Shown piece by piece: positions 25,442-36,000 of a DNA stretch of 64,000 nt. The notes beneath the pieces were generated by a model that was not told the origin of the DNA, made no database searches, and saw only the letters and a list, made by a program, of their open reading frames with translations. Both the position numbers and the translations under genes were made by a program. The stretch's first letter is position 1. Each line of letters begins with the position of its first letter. Source of the stretch: Pseudoalteromonas shioyasakiensis (GTDB taxonomy: Bacteria; Pseudomonadota; Gammaproteobacteria; Enterobacterales; Alteromonadaceae); assembly GCF_001550135.1 (NCBI RefSeq), contig NZ_LRUE01000013.1:393025-457024 (forward strand), in the 5' to 3' direction.

Positions 25442-26137
25442 TTAAATTTTAAATTTATATCCCACGCCATAAATTGACTCAATGTAATGGCTATCAGGAT
25501 CGGCTTGAGTCAGCTTTTTACGCAAGTTTTTAATGTGCGAATCAATACTGCGCTCGTAGCTCTCAAAGTACTTCCCTTGGGTCATGGTCAGTAAATCTTG
25601 GCGTGAAAAAACTTTATTAGGTGAGGCAATTAATATTTTTAATAAACTAAATTCATTAATTGTAAGTTTCAGTTCTTCATTTTTTACCAGTACTTTGTAT
25701 TCGCTCGGATCAACAATAATATTGCCCGCTTTGAATGTACTAGGTTTGCTACTTGGCATTCGGCGTCGTTTTAAAATAGCTTTCACACGCGCCATTAACT
25801 CTTTTGGTTTGAATGGTTTAGTAACATAGTCATCGGCACCAACATCAAAACCAATTAAATGATCAATTTCTTCAACCCGTGCCGTAAGCATAATAATAGG
25901 CACATCACTGAATTGTCTTATCTTGCTACACAACTCGATGCCGTTAGTGCCAGGCAGCATGATATCGAGAATAATCAAATCAGGGTTTAGCTCATTAACA
26001 GCATCCAGTGCGCAGTTGCCATCGTGAATTAGGCTTGTTTTAAACCCTTCAAGATATAAATACTTTTCTATTAATTCGGCAATTTTAACTTCGTCTTCAA
26101 TAACGAGAATATGCTGTTTAGCTAAGGTTTCTGACAT
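25442..26137 (-). CDS. OmpR/BaeR-type response regulator
   Basis: Starting at the ATG at 26137 (one base after the histidine kinase stop, with GAGG upstream), the protein has 231 residues. The receiver domain holds the acidic pair ED (15-16), phospho-acceptor Asp58 in IILDIMLPG and the Lys in VTKPFKP. The C-terminal winged helix ends in YIESIYGVGYKFKI, as in PhoB/OmpR regulators. The start at 26155 would overlap the kinase gene by 17 bases and is less likely. With the kinase it resembles BaeSR. Target genes may include the divergent dioxygenase-family lipoprotein gene. Confidence 0.92.
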   Translation of the reverse strand: MSETLAKQHILVIEDEVKIAELIEKYLYLEGFKTSLIHDGNCALDAVNELNPDLIILDIMLPGTNGIELCSKIRQFSDVPIIMLTARVEEIDHLIGFDVGADDYVTKPFKPKELMARVKAILKRRRMPSSKPSTFKAGNIIVDPSEYKVLVKNEELKLTINEFSLLKILIASPNKVFSRQDLLTMTQGKYFESYERSIDSHIKNLRKKLTQADPDSHYIESIYGVGYKFKI

Positions 26138-26138
26138 A

Positions 26139-27719
26139 TTATTGCGCCTCTGCAAGCGGGAGTTTTAACGTTATACACAGACCGCCTAAACGGCTTTTAG
26201 TTGCATTAATTTTTCCCAGGTGGGCTTCAACAATTGTTTGGCAAATTGCCAAGCCTAAGCCAAAACCGCCGGTTTTTCTGTTACGAGAGCTATCGGTGCG
26301 ATATAAGCGATCAAATAGTTTTTCAAGAGCCTCATCAGGAACACCGGGGCCTGAATCTTCTATCGACAAAAATACATGATGGTTAGACACGGTTAAATCT
26401 AACCAGACTTTTTGCTGTTCATCTGTATAGCGTAAATTATTTTCTAAAATGTTTTGTAGTACCTGCGTAATACGATTTTGGTCGGCCAAAACCATTACCG
26501 TTTGCTCTGGTAAGGTGGCATTAAGCGTGATGTTTTTGGATTGAAATTTAAACGCATACTTATGCGCTTGTAGGGCTACCAAGGCATTAAAATCAATGGC
26601 TTCCATGTGATAGTTAAAGCTGTGTCTGTCAAGTGAGCTGACTTTATGTAAGTCGTTCACAAGTCGGCTTAACAGCGCCACTTCTTCTTGCAGTGAGCTT
26701 ATTGCTTTTTGGTTTGGTTCGATAATGCCATCGTTAATAGCCTCTAATTCACCCTCTAAAATAGTTAATGGCGTGCGTAGTTCATGAGAAATATCCATAA
26801 GCCATTGGCTTTGCTGCGACTCAAAGCGTCTGAGCTCTGTGGCAATACGATTAAAATCATCCGCTAAGGTCGCAAATTCATCACTACTGTTGACGGTTAT
26901 TTTGGTCTCAAACTCTCGCTCTGCAAGGGCTTTTGCGCCTTTTTTCAGCTGCGAAATAGGGTTAGTAAAATGACGTGCGAGTAAGTAACTAAATAATAAC
27001 GCAATTAATAAACCAATCCCTGCTGTCCACAAACTGATATTAATTTGTGTATTTAGGTAATGCTGAGTTAGCGCGCTAACATGATTGCGGTTAGCATGCA
27101 GCTGAAGCACCGCAACAACCTCGCCATTGTGGGTGATTTCTTGCTCGTTCACGACCTCAGTTTCGGTATTGCCTGCAATCAATATTTCGCCTTTTTCATC
27201 AAGCAAACTTAGGCGCTTTTCAAAGGGCATGAAGTCATCAGCCATGGGGTTATTGCGAGGTGGCGGCTCATGCATGTCAGCAAAGTTTGCAAGCTCGTTA
27301 AACTCATTTGGTGGGGCAAATTCAGGTGCTTGATCGAACGATGGTGGCATCCCAAAGTCATCGGGGGGTGGCATCGGCTCATTTTGCATATGCTTTTCAG
27401 GAGGCCCATTTAATGGAAAAGGGTCGGGCTCTCCTGGTTTTGGGCTATTGGGCGAAAACAATAAACGGCTTGAATGAAAATTACGGTTGATTAACTCATA
27501 CCACAGGGCTTTAGAATCGATAAACATCCCAATCGAACCCGTTTGCTGATACTGCAGGCTAATTTCAGAGGCTATTCGGTTAAATGCTTCGTTATCTATA
27601 TCTTCAAATACATTATTTAGCATACGCTTATTGGAAATTGCATTCAGACCAAACATGGTCAGCACCAGTAGTAGCGTAATGATAAGATTGGTAATTAAGA
27701 GTTTGTGAATTAACTTCAT
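26139..27719 (-). CDS. BaeS-like sensor histidine kinase with Pro/Met-rich periplasmic loop
   Basis: The 526-residue kinase has a membrane helix at 8-28, a periplasmic region to about 225, a second helix (226-247), HAMP (about 248-298), the phospho-acceptor His312 in MDISHELRTPL, and an ATPase domain with N, G1 (DSGPGVP) and G2 (GGFGLGLAIC) boxes. The cytoplasmic half resembles BaeS. The sensor has an unusual stretch at residues 89-160 rich in Pro, Met, Asp and Glu (PMPPPDDFGMPP, HEPPPRNNPMADD), which could bind a metal or be a disordered spacer. It is transcribed before the response regulator. Confidence 0.92.
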   Translation of the reverse strand: MKLIHKLLITNLIITLLLVLTMFGLNAISNKRMLNNVFEDIDNEAFNRIASEISLQYQQTGSIGMFIDSKALWYELINRNFHSSRLLFSPNSPKPGEPDPFPLNGPPEKHMQNEPMPPPDDFGMPPSFDQAPEFAPPNEFNELANFADMHEPPPRNNPMADDFMPFEKRLSLLDEKGEILIAGNTETEVVNEQEITHNGEVVAVLQLHANRNHVSALTQHYLNTQINISLWTAGIGLLIALLFSYLLARHFTNPISQLKKGAKALAEREFETKITVNSSDEFATLADDFNRIATELRRFESQQSQWLMDISHELRTPLTILEGELEAINDGIIEPNQKAISSLQEEVALLSRLVNDLHKVSSLDRHSFNYHMEAIDFNALVALQAHKYAFKFQSKNITLNATLPEQTVMVLADQNRITQVLQNILENNLRYTDEQQKVWLDLTVSNHHVFLSIEDSGPGVPDEALEKLFDRLYRTDSSRNRKTGGFGLGLAICQTIVEAHLGKINATKSRLGGLCITLKLPLAEAQ

Positions 27720-27887
27720 AGATGTAATAGTAAAATGTAATAGCCAGAAATGAATATACTATAAATGTCTATTTTTTGGCATGTGCATCCTAGTCACTCT
27801 ATAAAAGCACCACTTTTTCTACACAAAGTCTCTACATTTGTTCTTTATACTCGACGTTAATTACTCATGTTAGCGAAGGGGCACAAG

Positions 27888-28769
27888 ATGACTTTAAAAC
27901 CTGAACTTTATACTCGAAGAAAAATGCTTAAAACATTAGGTGTTTCAGTTGCTGCTGTGCCTATGTTGGCATTTTTAGGCTGTAACTCAGATACAGTATC
28001 GTCAACAGATACAACATCAGATACAGACACTTCAACAGGCACAGATACCAGCACTGATACAGACGATACAACAACCACGAACGACAGTGATTATGTATCG
28101 GGCACAACAGCACTTATTACTGATGACTTTCCTGATGACAGTATTTTTGAAACATCAACAGCATGTGTGTTAGCACTTACTGAGGCAACAACCGAAGGCC
28201 CATGTTACTTCCAAGCTGATTCAGACGAAGATATTTCGGATGGCCTAACGGGTTTACCTATGATGCTGTGCTTACAGTTAATTGATAGCGACTGTAACCC
28301 ATTAGCAAATTATGAAATCTCGGTTTGGCACTGTGATACCAGCGGTATTTACTCGGGCGATACTAGCAGTAGTTCTGATAGCTCACGTTTTGCCGGTGAC
28401 TTCTGTACAGGTGGCGATGCCGAAGCTGAGGCAAGTACTTGGTACCGTGGTTCATTGATCACAGATAGCAGTGGCCGTGTGAACTTTAAAACGCATTTCC
28501 CTGGTTGGTATTCTGGCCGTACTATTCATATTCACTTTAAAGTAGCAAACAACAATAACGACTATGTAATTAGCCAGTTCTGTTTTACTGATGCGTTTGC
28601 AAGAGAAATTTGTACCACTCACAGCGATTACAAATCACGCGGTGAACAAGATACAACTCTTGCTAGCATCGATAACGTGTTTGGTAGTGATTATGAGCAG
28701 TTTATTTTAAACACAGCACAAAATAGTGATGGCACTTTATTGGCGTATCACACTATTCAAATTAGTTAA
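27888..28769 (+). CDS. Tat-exported lipoprotein of the intradiol ring-cleavage dioxygenase family
   Basis: The ATG at 27888 follows GAAGGGG and gives 293 residues. The N-terminus has a twin-arginine motif (TRRKMLKTLG) and then a lipobox-like FLGC, so it is a Tat-translocated lipoprotein. A Thr/Asp/Ser-only linker spans about 32 residues. The catalytic domain has TTEGPCYF and, near the C-terminus, the family's non-heme Fe(III) ligands: Tyr in WYRG, Tyr in GWYSG and the two His in RTIHIHF. Family enzymes open catechol rings. An exported, membrane-anchored member has no assigned substrate. It is divergent from the BaeSR-like pair by 168 bp. Confidence 0.85.
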   Translation: MTLKPELYTRRKMLKTLGVSVAAVPMLAFLGCNSDTVSSTDTTSDTDTSTGTDTSTDTDDTTTTNDSDYVSGTTALITDDFPDDSIFETSTACVLALTEATTEGPCYFQADSDEDISDGLTGLPMMLCLQLIDSDCNPLANYEISVWHCDTSGIYSGDTSSSSDSSRFAGDFCTGGDAEAEASTWYRGSLITDSSGRVNFKTHFPGWYSGRTIHIHFKVANNNNDYVISQFCFTDAFAREICTTHSDYKSRGEQDTTLASIDNVFGSDYEQFILNTAQNSDGTLLAYHTIQIS

Positions 28770-28831
28770 TTTATTCACTCATCATTGTAGGTTAGGGCGT
28801 GTTAGCAATTACTGCTTTCACGCCCTATTTT

Positions 28832-31351
28832 TTAGAAGCTATAAGTGATATTACCGTAAATAAAACGGCCATCTAAGCTGTATGGCGCAAAGCCACTATA
28901 AGGGAAAATTTGGTTGAAATCGCTGTAACCAATATTACTTACAGTATCTTGAGGGTACTGATCGAATAGGTTATTGGCGCCTAATGCAAACTTCCACTGC
29001 TCATCAGGGCGGTAAGCCACTTCTAAGTCAGCAATCCATTTAGCATCAAGTACTTCATCACCATCTTCACTGCTTGCAGTATCAACTACTTCACCATAAC
29101 GAGTTGCTCGTAATGTTGTTTGGAAGTTTTCATAATCCCATGTTGCAGATAGGTTCCATTTATCGGCTGGAGTACCTTTTTCAAAGCGTGTGATTTCACG
29201 ACGAGAGAAATACTCGTAGCTATCGCCAAGCGCCTCTAATTCAGGTGGATTTTCTTTAACGTGTGTTACTTCAGTGTCGTTAAAGTTAACCGCTGCACTT
29301 AAGCGTAAATCACCATAGTTTTCTAAGCCTAGTGAGTAGGTCGCAACAATATCAACACCTTGCGTACGTGAATCAATGGCATTAGTAAAGTAACGAACGC
29401 GCTGCGTATTTACTTCGCCTGCTTCGGCTAAAATCGCTTCAACTTCAGGGCCGCTTAAGTTTTCAGACAATACGATACGGTCGTCAATTTCAATGCGATA
29501 CGCATCAAGGGTTAAGCTAAAGCCGCCTTGCGTAAAGATGAAACCCGCCGTCATATTAACTGACTCTTCAGCGTCTAAATCACGAGCTCCCAGTGCTTGC
29601 GCTGCTGGCTCATCAACAGGGAATAACCCCACTTCATTTGGCACGCCATTTTCAAAAACAGTGCTTACTGATTTATAAGATGTTTGGGCAAGTGAAGGCG
29701 CTCTGAAACCTGTGCTAATTGCACCACGTAGCGACAGCGACTCGTTAATGCTGTAGCGCGAAGCAAGTTTTGAGGTAAAGGTACTACCAAAATCACTGTA
29801 ATCTTCAAAACGACCTGCTAAAACAAGGTTCCAATCTGTAGTTAGGTAAGTATCAAACTCTGCAAACACCGCAATGTTATGACGGCTTTTATCTGTTGCA
29901 CTTTCTGGTGAGAAACCAGGTAAAACTTGCGCGCCACCGGCAGCAACTGGGTTGCCATCGTCATCTAATACAGTGAGATAAGAGGCTCTTTCACCTGCTT
30001 TGATTTGGTAGTTTTCGTGACGATACTCAGCACCAATCGTAACAAACACATCATCAGGTAAACCTAAATCTAGTGTGTTGCTAGCATCCATGTTTACTAG
30101 GTATTGTTCATACACAAGCGAGCCATCATCAAATTCTGTAGGGCTGCTAACACCCATCGAGGTATTTAAGCTGTTGCTTACGCCAATACCAAAATCGTTG
30201 CGACCATAATTGGTGCTTACATCCCAAGCCCAATCATTAGTTTCGCCATTTAAGCCAATTGCAAATGAGTAGTCATCTACATCGGTATCAATTTGCGGTA
30301 AGAAACCGTCAGGATACACTTCAGTTAAGTTACGAGAATCTTTAGCGCGACGATAAAAACCACCTGAGTTACCTTTACGGTTTGAGTAACTTGCAAATGA
30401 GTAAAGCGACAGCGAGTTATCAAACTCATAACCTAGGTTATAAAAAAGCGCGAAGTCTTCGGTATCGGCTTTACCAAAGCGGTGGTTATAGCGGTCAAAG
30501 TCAAATTCACGCGAATCTAAATCGCCATTCTCATCACGGCTATATTGCTCACGTGCATCAAAGCCAGAGCGATTTGTAGGCTCGTTATTACGTGACTCAA
30601 TCGACACGTTAATAAAGCCATTATCGCCTAGTGCAAAGCCCGCATTAGCACTTGCTGTGCGCGTAATGCCGTCGTTTACTTCACGGTCGCTGCCAGTTTC
30701 AAAGCTTAAGTTGCCTTCGCTATCCGTTGTGGTGTTTAGTAGCTGAGGAGAGCCAGCCATTTGTGTGTCGTATTCACCGTATGTGTAGCTCACGCTACCG
30801 CCTTCATCGGCATCTTTTAATACAATATTGATCACACCGGCAATCGCGTCAGAACCATATTGAGCTGCAGCGCCATCACGCAGAATTTCAACACGTTTAA
30901 TCGCAGAAGTAGGTATGTTATTTAGATCCACTGCCGTTGAACCACGGCCAACCGTACCATTTAAGTTTAATAATGCACCGGCATGGCGGCGTTTACCATT
31001 AATCAGAACTAATGTGTGATCAGGGGCAAGGCCACGTAAAACAGCCGGTTTCGCGTGGTCAGTGCCATCAGCAATGGTGGCACTCGGGTAGTTAAAGCTT
31101 GGTAATTGTGATGCCAATACTTGGCTCATATCAAGCTGGCCTGTGCTTGATAGATCGCGGCTTGTTAATAAATCGACAGGCACGGTACTTTCAGAAATGC
31201 TACGAAGGCTACGGCGAGTACCTGTAACAGAAATAACCTCAACATCTTGAACGGTGTTGTCAGTTGTTTGCTCAGCAGCGATTGCAGTCACTGATGTAGC
31301 TAGTGTACTTGCAATAGCGAGTTGCAAAGGTACTTTTTTAAAAATTGTCAT
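28832..31351 (-). CDS. TonB-dependent receptor
   Basis: The start at 31351 gives 839 residues and a signal peptide (MTIFKKVPLQLAIAST to TAIAAE); the 69-base upstream extension does not fit. A short TonB-box-like stretch (VEVISVTGTR) leads into the plug (LRGLAPDHTLVLINGKRRH, GSDAIAGVINIVLKD) and barrel, which ends in Phe (GNITYSF). The plug resembles receptors that Alteromonadales use for peptides, sugars or aromatic compounds, but I cannot name the ligand. It converges on the dioxygenase-family gene. The PAS-GGDEF gene precedes it by 137 bp on the same strand. Confidence 0.9.
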   Translation of the reverse strand: MTIFKKVPLQLAIASTLATSVTAIAAEQTTDNTVQDVEVISVTGTRRSLRSISESTVPVDLLTSRDLSSTGQLDMSQVLASQLPSFNYPSATIADGTDHAKPAVLRGLAPDHTLVLINGKRRHAGALLNLNGTVGRGSTAVDLNNIPTSAIKRVEILRDGAAAQYGSDAIAGVINIVLKDADEGGSVSYTYGEYDTQMAGSPQLLNTTTDSEGNLSFETGSDREVNDGITRTASANAGFALGDNGFINVSIESRNNEPTNRSGFDAREQYSRDENGDLDSREFDFDRYNHRFGKADTEDFALFYNLGYEFDNSLSLYSFASYSNRKGNSGGFYRRAKDSRNLTEVYPDGFLPQIDTDVDDYSFAIGLNGETNDWAWDVSTNYGRNDFGIGVSNSLNTSMGVSSPTEFDDGSLVYEQYLVNMDASNTLDLGLPDDVFVTIGAEYRHENYQIKAGERASYLTVLDDDGNPVAAGGAQVLPGFSPESATDKSRHNIAVFAEFDTYLTTDWNLVLAGRFEDYSDFGSTFTSKLASRYSINESLSLRGAISTGFRAPSLAQTSYKSVSTVFENGVPNEVGLFPVDEPAAQALGARDLDAEESVNMTAGFIFTQGGFSLTLDAYRIEIDDRIVLSENLSGPEVEAILAEAGEVNTQRVRYFTNAIDSRTQGVDIVATYSLGLENYGDLRLSAAVNFNDTEVTHVKENPPELEALGDSYEYFSRREITRFEKGTPADKWNLSATWDYENFQTTLRATRYGEVVDTASSEDGDEVLDAKWIADLEVAYRPDEQWKFALGANNLFDQYPQDTVSNIGYSDFNQIFPYSGFAPYSLDGRFIYGNITYSF

Positions 31352-31488
31352 TGTTGGATCCCATCTAACGTTGATTTCGCTTCGCAGTTTATCAATAAAA
31401 AAGGAACAAACAAATAACATAAAAGTATACTATATGATTATCTAAACAAGCTATTTAGCTCACTGTATTTACATTATATTAACCTTTA

Positions 31489-32469
31489 TTATGCGCTAAT
31501 ACTGATTTTATTTCTGCCCTCTGTTTTTGCTCGGTATAAAGCAGTATCTGCTGCGCAAATTAATGCCTCAGAAGTGCGGTATTGATTATTAAACTCGCAA
31601 GCAATTCCTTGACTTACACTTATTCTAAAATCACTTGGTAAACCTATATCAGTAAATGGCATGTTATTTACTTTTATTTGAATATGTTTAGCAATGGCGG
31701 CGGCCGTATCTTTTTGACAGCGGGGTAATATAATGGCGAATTCTTCACCACCATAACGGGCTGCTAAACAATCGCGAGAAGGGAGTGACTCTGCGATTAT
31801 ACTTGCTACTTTTTGTAAGCATTTATCGCCTTTTACATGACCAAATCGGTCGTTAAATAATTTAAAGTAATCAATGTCGATTAATATAGTGCTAATAGCT
31901 TGGTTGGTTTGTACGCTTTCTTGCCAGTTTTCTTTTAATGATTCTTCAAGGGTTAATCTATTTGCAAGGCCGGTTAAATGGTCAGTGGTGGCCTGTTTAA
32001 TTAAGCGGTTATATTGTTCTTTGTGTGATGATAAATCATGTAATACACAAATAAATAAATTTTCTGCAACGGCAATGTTTTTTGGCAGGCTCGATATACA
32101 TAAATCCGCCTCAAGGGTTTTACTGTCGGCACGGTTTATTTTAACTTCGTTTGGCCCAAGACTTATCGGCGAGTCTTTATGGTCTAACCAACTGAGTAGG
32201 GTATACATGTATTTATCACGGTCGGTGTCGTGTAGGTAATGTAAAATGTTTTGCCCGATTAACGCTTCTTGGTTGTCACCTAAAAGCTGTGCTGCCATCG
32301 GGTTTGCAAATTCAAACGTGCCTTGGCCATTAATGATAAACACTCCCTCAGGAATGTTCTGAAACATTTGGGCAATCAGTGCAAGTTGCTCTGAATTGAT
32401 AGACTGCGGTAGTGCGTTTTTCGTTTCTGGTTTTGCAGTGCTTGGTTGTTCATTTTTATTAGTAGACAC
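31489..32469 (-). CDS. PAS-GGDEF diguanylate cyclase
   Basis: The 326-residue soluble protein has a PAS domain at about 30-150 (GVFIINGQGTFEFANPMAAQLLG) and a GGDEF domain at about 165-325 with intact GGEEF (ARYGGEEFAIILPR) and the metal motif IDIDYFKLFNDRFGH. It has no membrane segment, so it acts in the cytoplasm. An RxxD inhibitory site is not evident at the usual spacing. The PAS ligand is unknown. Confidence 0.92.
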   Translation of the reverse strand: MSTNKNEQPSTAKPETKNALPQSINSEQLALIAQMFQNIPEGVFIINGQGTFEFANPMAAQLLGDNQEALIGQNILHYLHDTDRDKYMYTLLSWLDHKDSPISLGPNEVKINRADSKTLEADLCISSLPKNIAVAENLFICVLHDLSSHKEQYNRLIKQATTDHLTGLANRLTLEESLKENWQESVQTNQAISTILIDIDYFKLFNDRFGHVKGDKCLQKVASIIAESLPSRDCLAARYGGEEFAIILPRCQKDTAAAIAKHIQIKVNNMPFTDIGLPSDFRISVSQGIACEFNNQYRTSEALICAADTALYRAKTEGRNKISISA

Positions 32470-32580
32470 GTTCGTTTCCTTTTTGCCGATGCAAACGATT
32501 TTGGTGTCTATAAAGTTACTTAAAAAAGTGCAAATTAACCTTCCGGTAATCTTCTGGTTTTAATTTGTTGTTTTATAATG

Positions 32581-32606
32581 TAAAAAAGCTCCATAAAAGG
32601 AGCTTA
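32581..32606 (-). terminator. Intrinsic terminator of the STAND regulator operon
   Basis: On the minus strand, AAGCTCC and GGAGCTT form a 7-bp stem with loop TTTTAT, followed by six T. It begins 14 bases after the stop of the small gene. Confidence 0.8.
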
Positions 32607-32619
32607 AAGTGAGTGTTTT

Positions 32620-32997
32620 TTAGTTTTCTTTTTCGTTCTCAACTTGTGGATCTGCACTTTCATAGCTTGTGCCATTGCACTCAACGATGAAAATCATACA
32701 CGCAGTACCGTTATTTTCATCTGAATCGACAATCTCAATTGTTTGACCATTGTTAGTGACTTTAAAGCTAAAGTCTTGCTCGCAATTACCTTCAAGGTTT
32801 GCAAATTTAGCACCTGTAAATTGAAAGCCTGCATCCACTGTTGCATCATCAAGTGTATAAATACCTAGGCTGTTTCTTTCATTGACAGTGCCGCCTCCAG
32901 AAACTTGCTGACCGTCTTGGAAGTATGTGAATACAGCTTCATTTTTAGTGTTAAGTGTAACATTCACTGTAAAGTTAAAAGTTTGACTTTCGCTCAT
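32620..32997 (-). CDS. Small beta-rich protein, possibly DP-EP family, partner of the STAND regulator
   Basis: The 125-residue product has no signal peptide. It is predicted mostly beta (FNFTVNVTLNTKNEAVFTYF, FSFKVTNNGQTIEIVDSD), with three Cys (GNCEQD, TACMIF, VECNGT) and an acidic tail containing DPQVENE. From memory this resembles a small family of marine gammaproteobacterial proteins named DP-EP; I could not check. The gene starts 23 bases after the STAND regulator stop with a good AGAAGG site, and a strong terminator follows, so the two form an operon. It could be an effector, ligand or inhibitor of the regulator. No function is known to me. Confidence 0.6.
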   Translation of the reverse strand: MSESQTFNFTVNVTLNTKNEAVFTYFQDGQQVSGGGTVNERNSLGIYTLDDATVDAGFQFTGAKFANLEGNCEQDFSFKVTNNGQTIEIVDSDENNGTACMIFIVECNGTSYESADPQVENEKEN

Positions 32998-33020
32998 TGT
33001 TATTACCTTCTAGTTGTTTT

Positions 33021-36000
33021 TTATAGATCAAAGTTAGTAATACCTAACTCTATTAGTTTGCTTTTAATTGTACCTACCTCACTTTCCTTGTTTAAACATT
33101 TGTAAGCTTGAATAAGTGGGTAAGTTCTTTTTATACTTTTATCGCCGTTATTATTTTCTTCAATTGCATTAATAGCTTCTTGGCATGCTTGTTGTCTTGC
33201 TATCTTGTCTTCAGCAAGCTTTGCTTTAATTAAATTAACCTTTATCAGAGCAGCGAGGTTTTCTATTTTGCTAGTGTCAGAAATTCTCTCTATAAAGTCT
33301 GAGTTGCTTTCTAACTTTAACAAAAGGTCTTCGGCTTCTCTTAAAAGGTTTCGATTGATATAATAATGAATCACCCCAATTTGAATATTTATTGAGGTTG
33401 TATCTGAAAACCCTTGGTTATTAATGTAACTCAAAACATCTTTTACTCTTTCACTTTTTTTGCTTTTATCTAACAGCATTAATTGGTATGCAAGTGATCT
33501 ATAAAAGGTGCGTTGAAACTTTTGATTTTTTGGATCTTGTATTATTGCTTGATTAATCGCATTGGTTGCTTTTTCTGCTTTTAAAAATGCCGCTTTCTTA
33601 TTTGGGAAGTAGCTCAATAAAAAGCTTTGCTGCATATAAGTGTTTGCTAAATAATTATATATGCTTGCATCATTCGGTGACGTTTCAAGCATGTTGATTA
33701 GCTCTTGAGAGGCTTGCTCAAGTAGTTCGAGTGCAGCGTTAAGATTCCCTTGGCTTTCTTCTGTGGTTGCAATCCAGCTAATGGTGTCTGTTTTATCGCG
33801 TAATAAGTTTTTGTTATTAGGTTTAAGCTCAAGGGCTTGGTTTTTAAGTTTTAAAGACTCAGTAAAGCTCTGCTTTGCGAGCGCGTAATTAAACTGCTTT
33901 AAATACAGCGAGCCAAGTGAATTGTGTGAGTAAGATAGCTCCATAATTGAATTAAAGTCATTAGGGGCAAGCTGATACATTTTTTCACTGTAAGCCAAGT
34001 AACGTTTGAACATTGGCTCAGTTGCTAAATAATTACTTTGCTCATAAGTTAAATTACCAAGCCAAAAGGCATTGGCACCTGCGAGCATTAAAACATCTAG
34101 GTTATTGGGTTGAATTTTTAGTAATGATTCTAGGCGCGTTCGCGCATTTTCAAAGGCGGTGAAGGCTTCGTCGGTTTTGCCGCGAGAGTAGGCCACTTCA
34201 CCCATGGCCTCTAAGGTTTGAGCGTATTGAAAACGGTTATTAAACTGGGCTTGTTTATCGCTAAAGTCAAACAACGAGGCAGCTTCTTCATCTTGATTGG
34301 TAAAATACTCAAGGGCTTTGTTGCTAATACCATCAAGTAAATCCATACGCCTTACGCTTCTGAGTTTGTCGGCAAATTCACCGACCATAAAACCCAATAA
34401 ACTCTCAGCTTCTTGGCGTTTTTGTTTTGCTATTTGTTCGGCGTGATAGCTGCGCACGCTCATAAATGTGGCAATAAAGGTTAAGCACACAAGTGCAGCC
34501 GCCGTTATTTGTAACACGCGTTTTTTACGTTTCGCTTTGTTGTTAGAAGCTTTAATTAACGCTTGTTCGTCGCTCGATAAGCTAAACATAGGGTTTTTAA
34601 CTAGGCTTTGTGCTTCTTGCAGCGGTTTGCCTTGGGCTAATAAAAAGTCGCTGTGTTTATGTTCTAGCAGCCATCGCTCGGTGGCAAGTTGCACACGGCT
34701 TTGAATTGCTAAGCTTTGTTGATGCTCTTGCACCCAATCTATGGCGCGTTGCCAATGGCGCAGCAGCGCTTCGTGGGCAAGGCTAAAACAGGCTTGCTCA
34801 TTTTTAAGGTGCGACACAAACAAGCGGCTATCGACCATAGCCTGAACAAGCTTGGTTGCAGCAGGGCAGGTTAATTCGCTCCAACGCGCAGCGCGGCTGG
34901 TGAGTGTTTCGCCATCTGGGTTTAAGGTGATCAGTTTAGAAAGTACTGCGGCAAGTTCAGTTTGTTGGTCTTTGGGTAATTGGCAAAATACCTGTTCGGC
35001 TTTTTGGCCGATGGCTCCTTCGATGGTGCCAAGCGCTTGGTATTCAGAGAACAATAATTCGTTGTCTGGGCTGCGCTGTAAATAAAGCTGTTGCAAGGTG
35101 TATTGCAGCATTGGCAATGCATCAGGGTTATTGGCAGTATCGTTACAAAGTTGTTCATCAAGCGGTGTGTGATGCTCTGGGTGATGTTGCCAACTTAAGC
35201 CTGCTGCAAGTGCTGGCAAACGGATCATTTGCTTAAGCTCAGAGCGAGTTGGCGCTAATAAGTCAAAATGTGCGCCATTGGCTTTGCCCGACATTAAACT
35301 TGGTTGACTCACTACTTGCGGGTAAAAGTCATTACGACAGGCACTAAAAATGATCATGCAGCCACTTGTTGCTAAGCGCTCAATAAGTGCTAAAAGCTGG
35401 TTGCGCTCGTCATCGCTAAATAGCGGCGATGACAATAGCACTTCGAGCCTGTCGATAAATAAAAATAAATAGGGCGCAGTGCGCTCTTTATTTAGCGCTG
35501 CAAGTGCTGTTTTACAGCGGGAAATAACCTGTTCTGGATCTGTTAATAACAATTCAGCCAACGCATCTGCGCTTATATCGCTAAGTACAGGTGCGTCGTT
35601 TATTTCTAAATCGAGCAAGGTTGAGGCTAAATCAAGCAGTAAGCGCTCTTTGCTGACATCGGCAAAGTCGAGTTGGCAGTAACTATGTACTCTAATACCA
35701 TCGTAGCCATTACTCGACATTAAAGCGGGCAATACACCTGCGTTAACTAACGACGATTTACCTGAACCACTGGCTCCCAAAATTAAGCAAAATGCACGAC
35801 CAAACTCAATTTGAGCCGACACTCGCTGTAGCAAAGTGGCAATTTGTTTGTTACGACCAAAAAATACATCGGCTTGCTCTGGTGCAAACGCACTTAAGCC
35901 AACAAAGGGCGAATCACCTTGCCAACTGGTTTGGCTGGCTTTTTGTTCTTCGTTGAGTGGAAAGTTGATTTCGGCAATAACCCGATAACCACGTTTACGA

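Noticed and set aside
28000..28110. Repetitive ACA/GAT-rich stretch that looks like a microsatellite
   Set aside because: It is in frame and encodes the Thr/Asp linker of the lipoprotein; it is irregular at codon level and not a separate repeat element.
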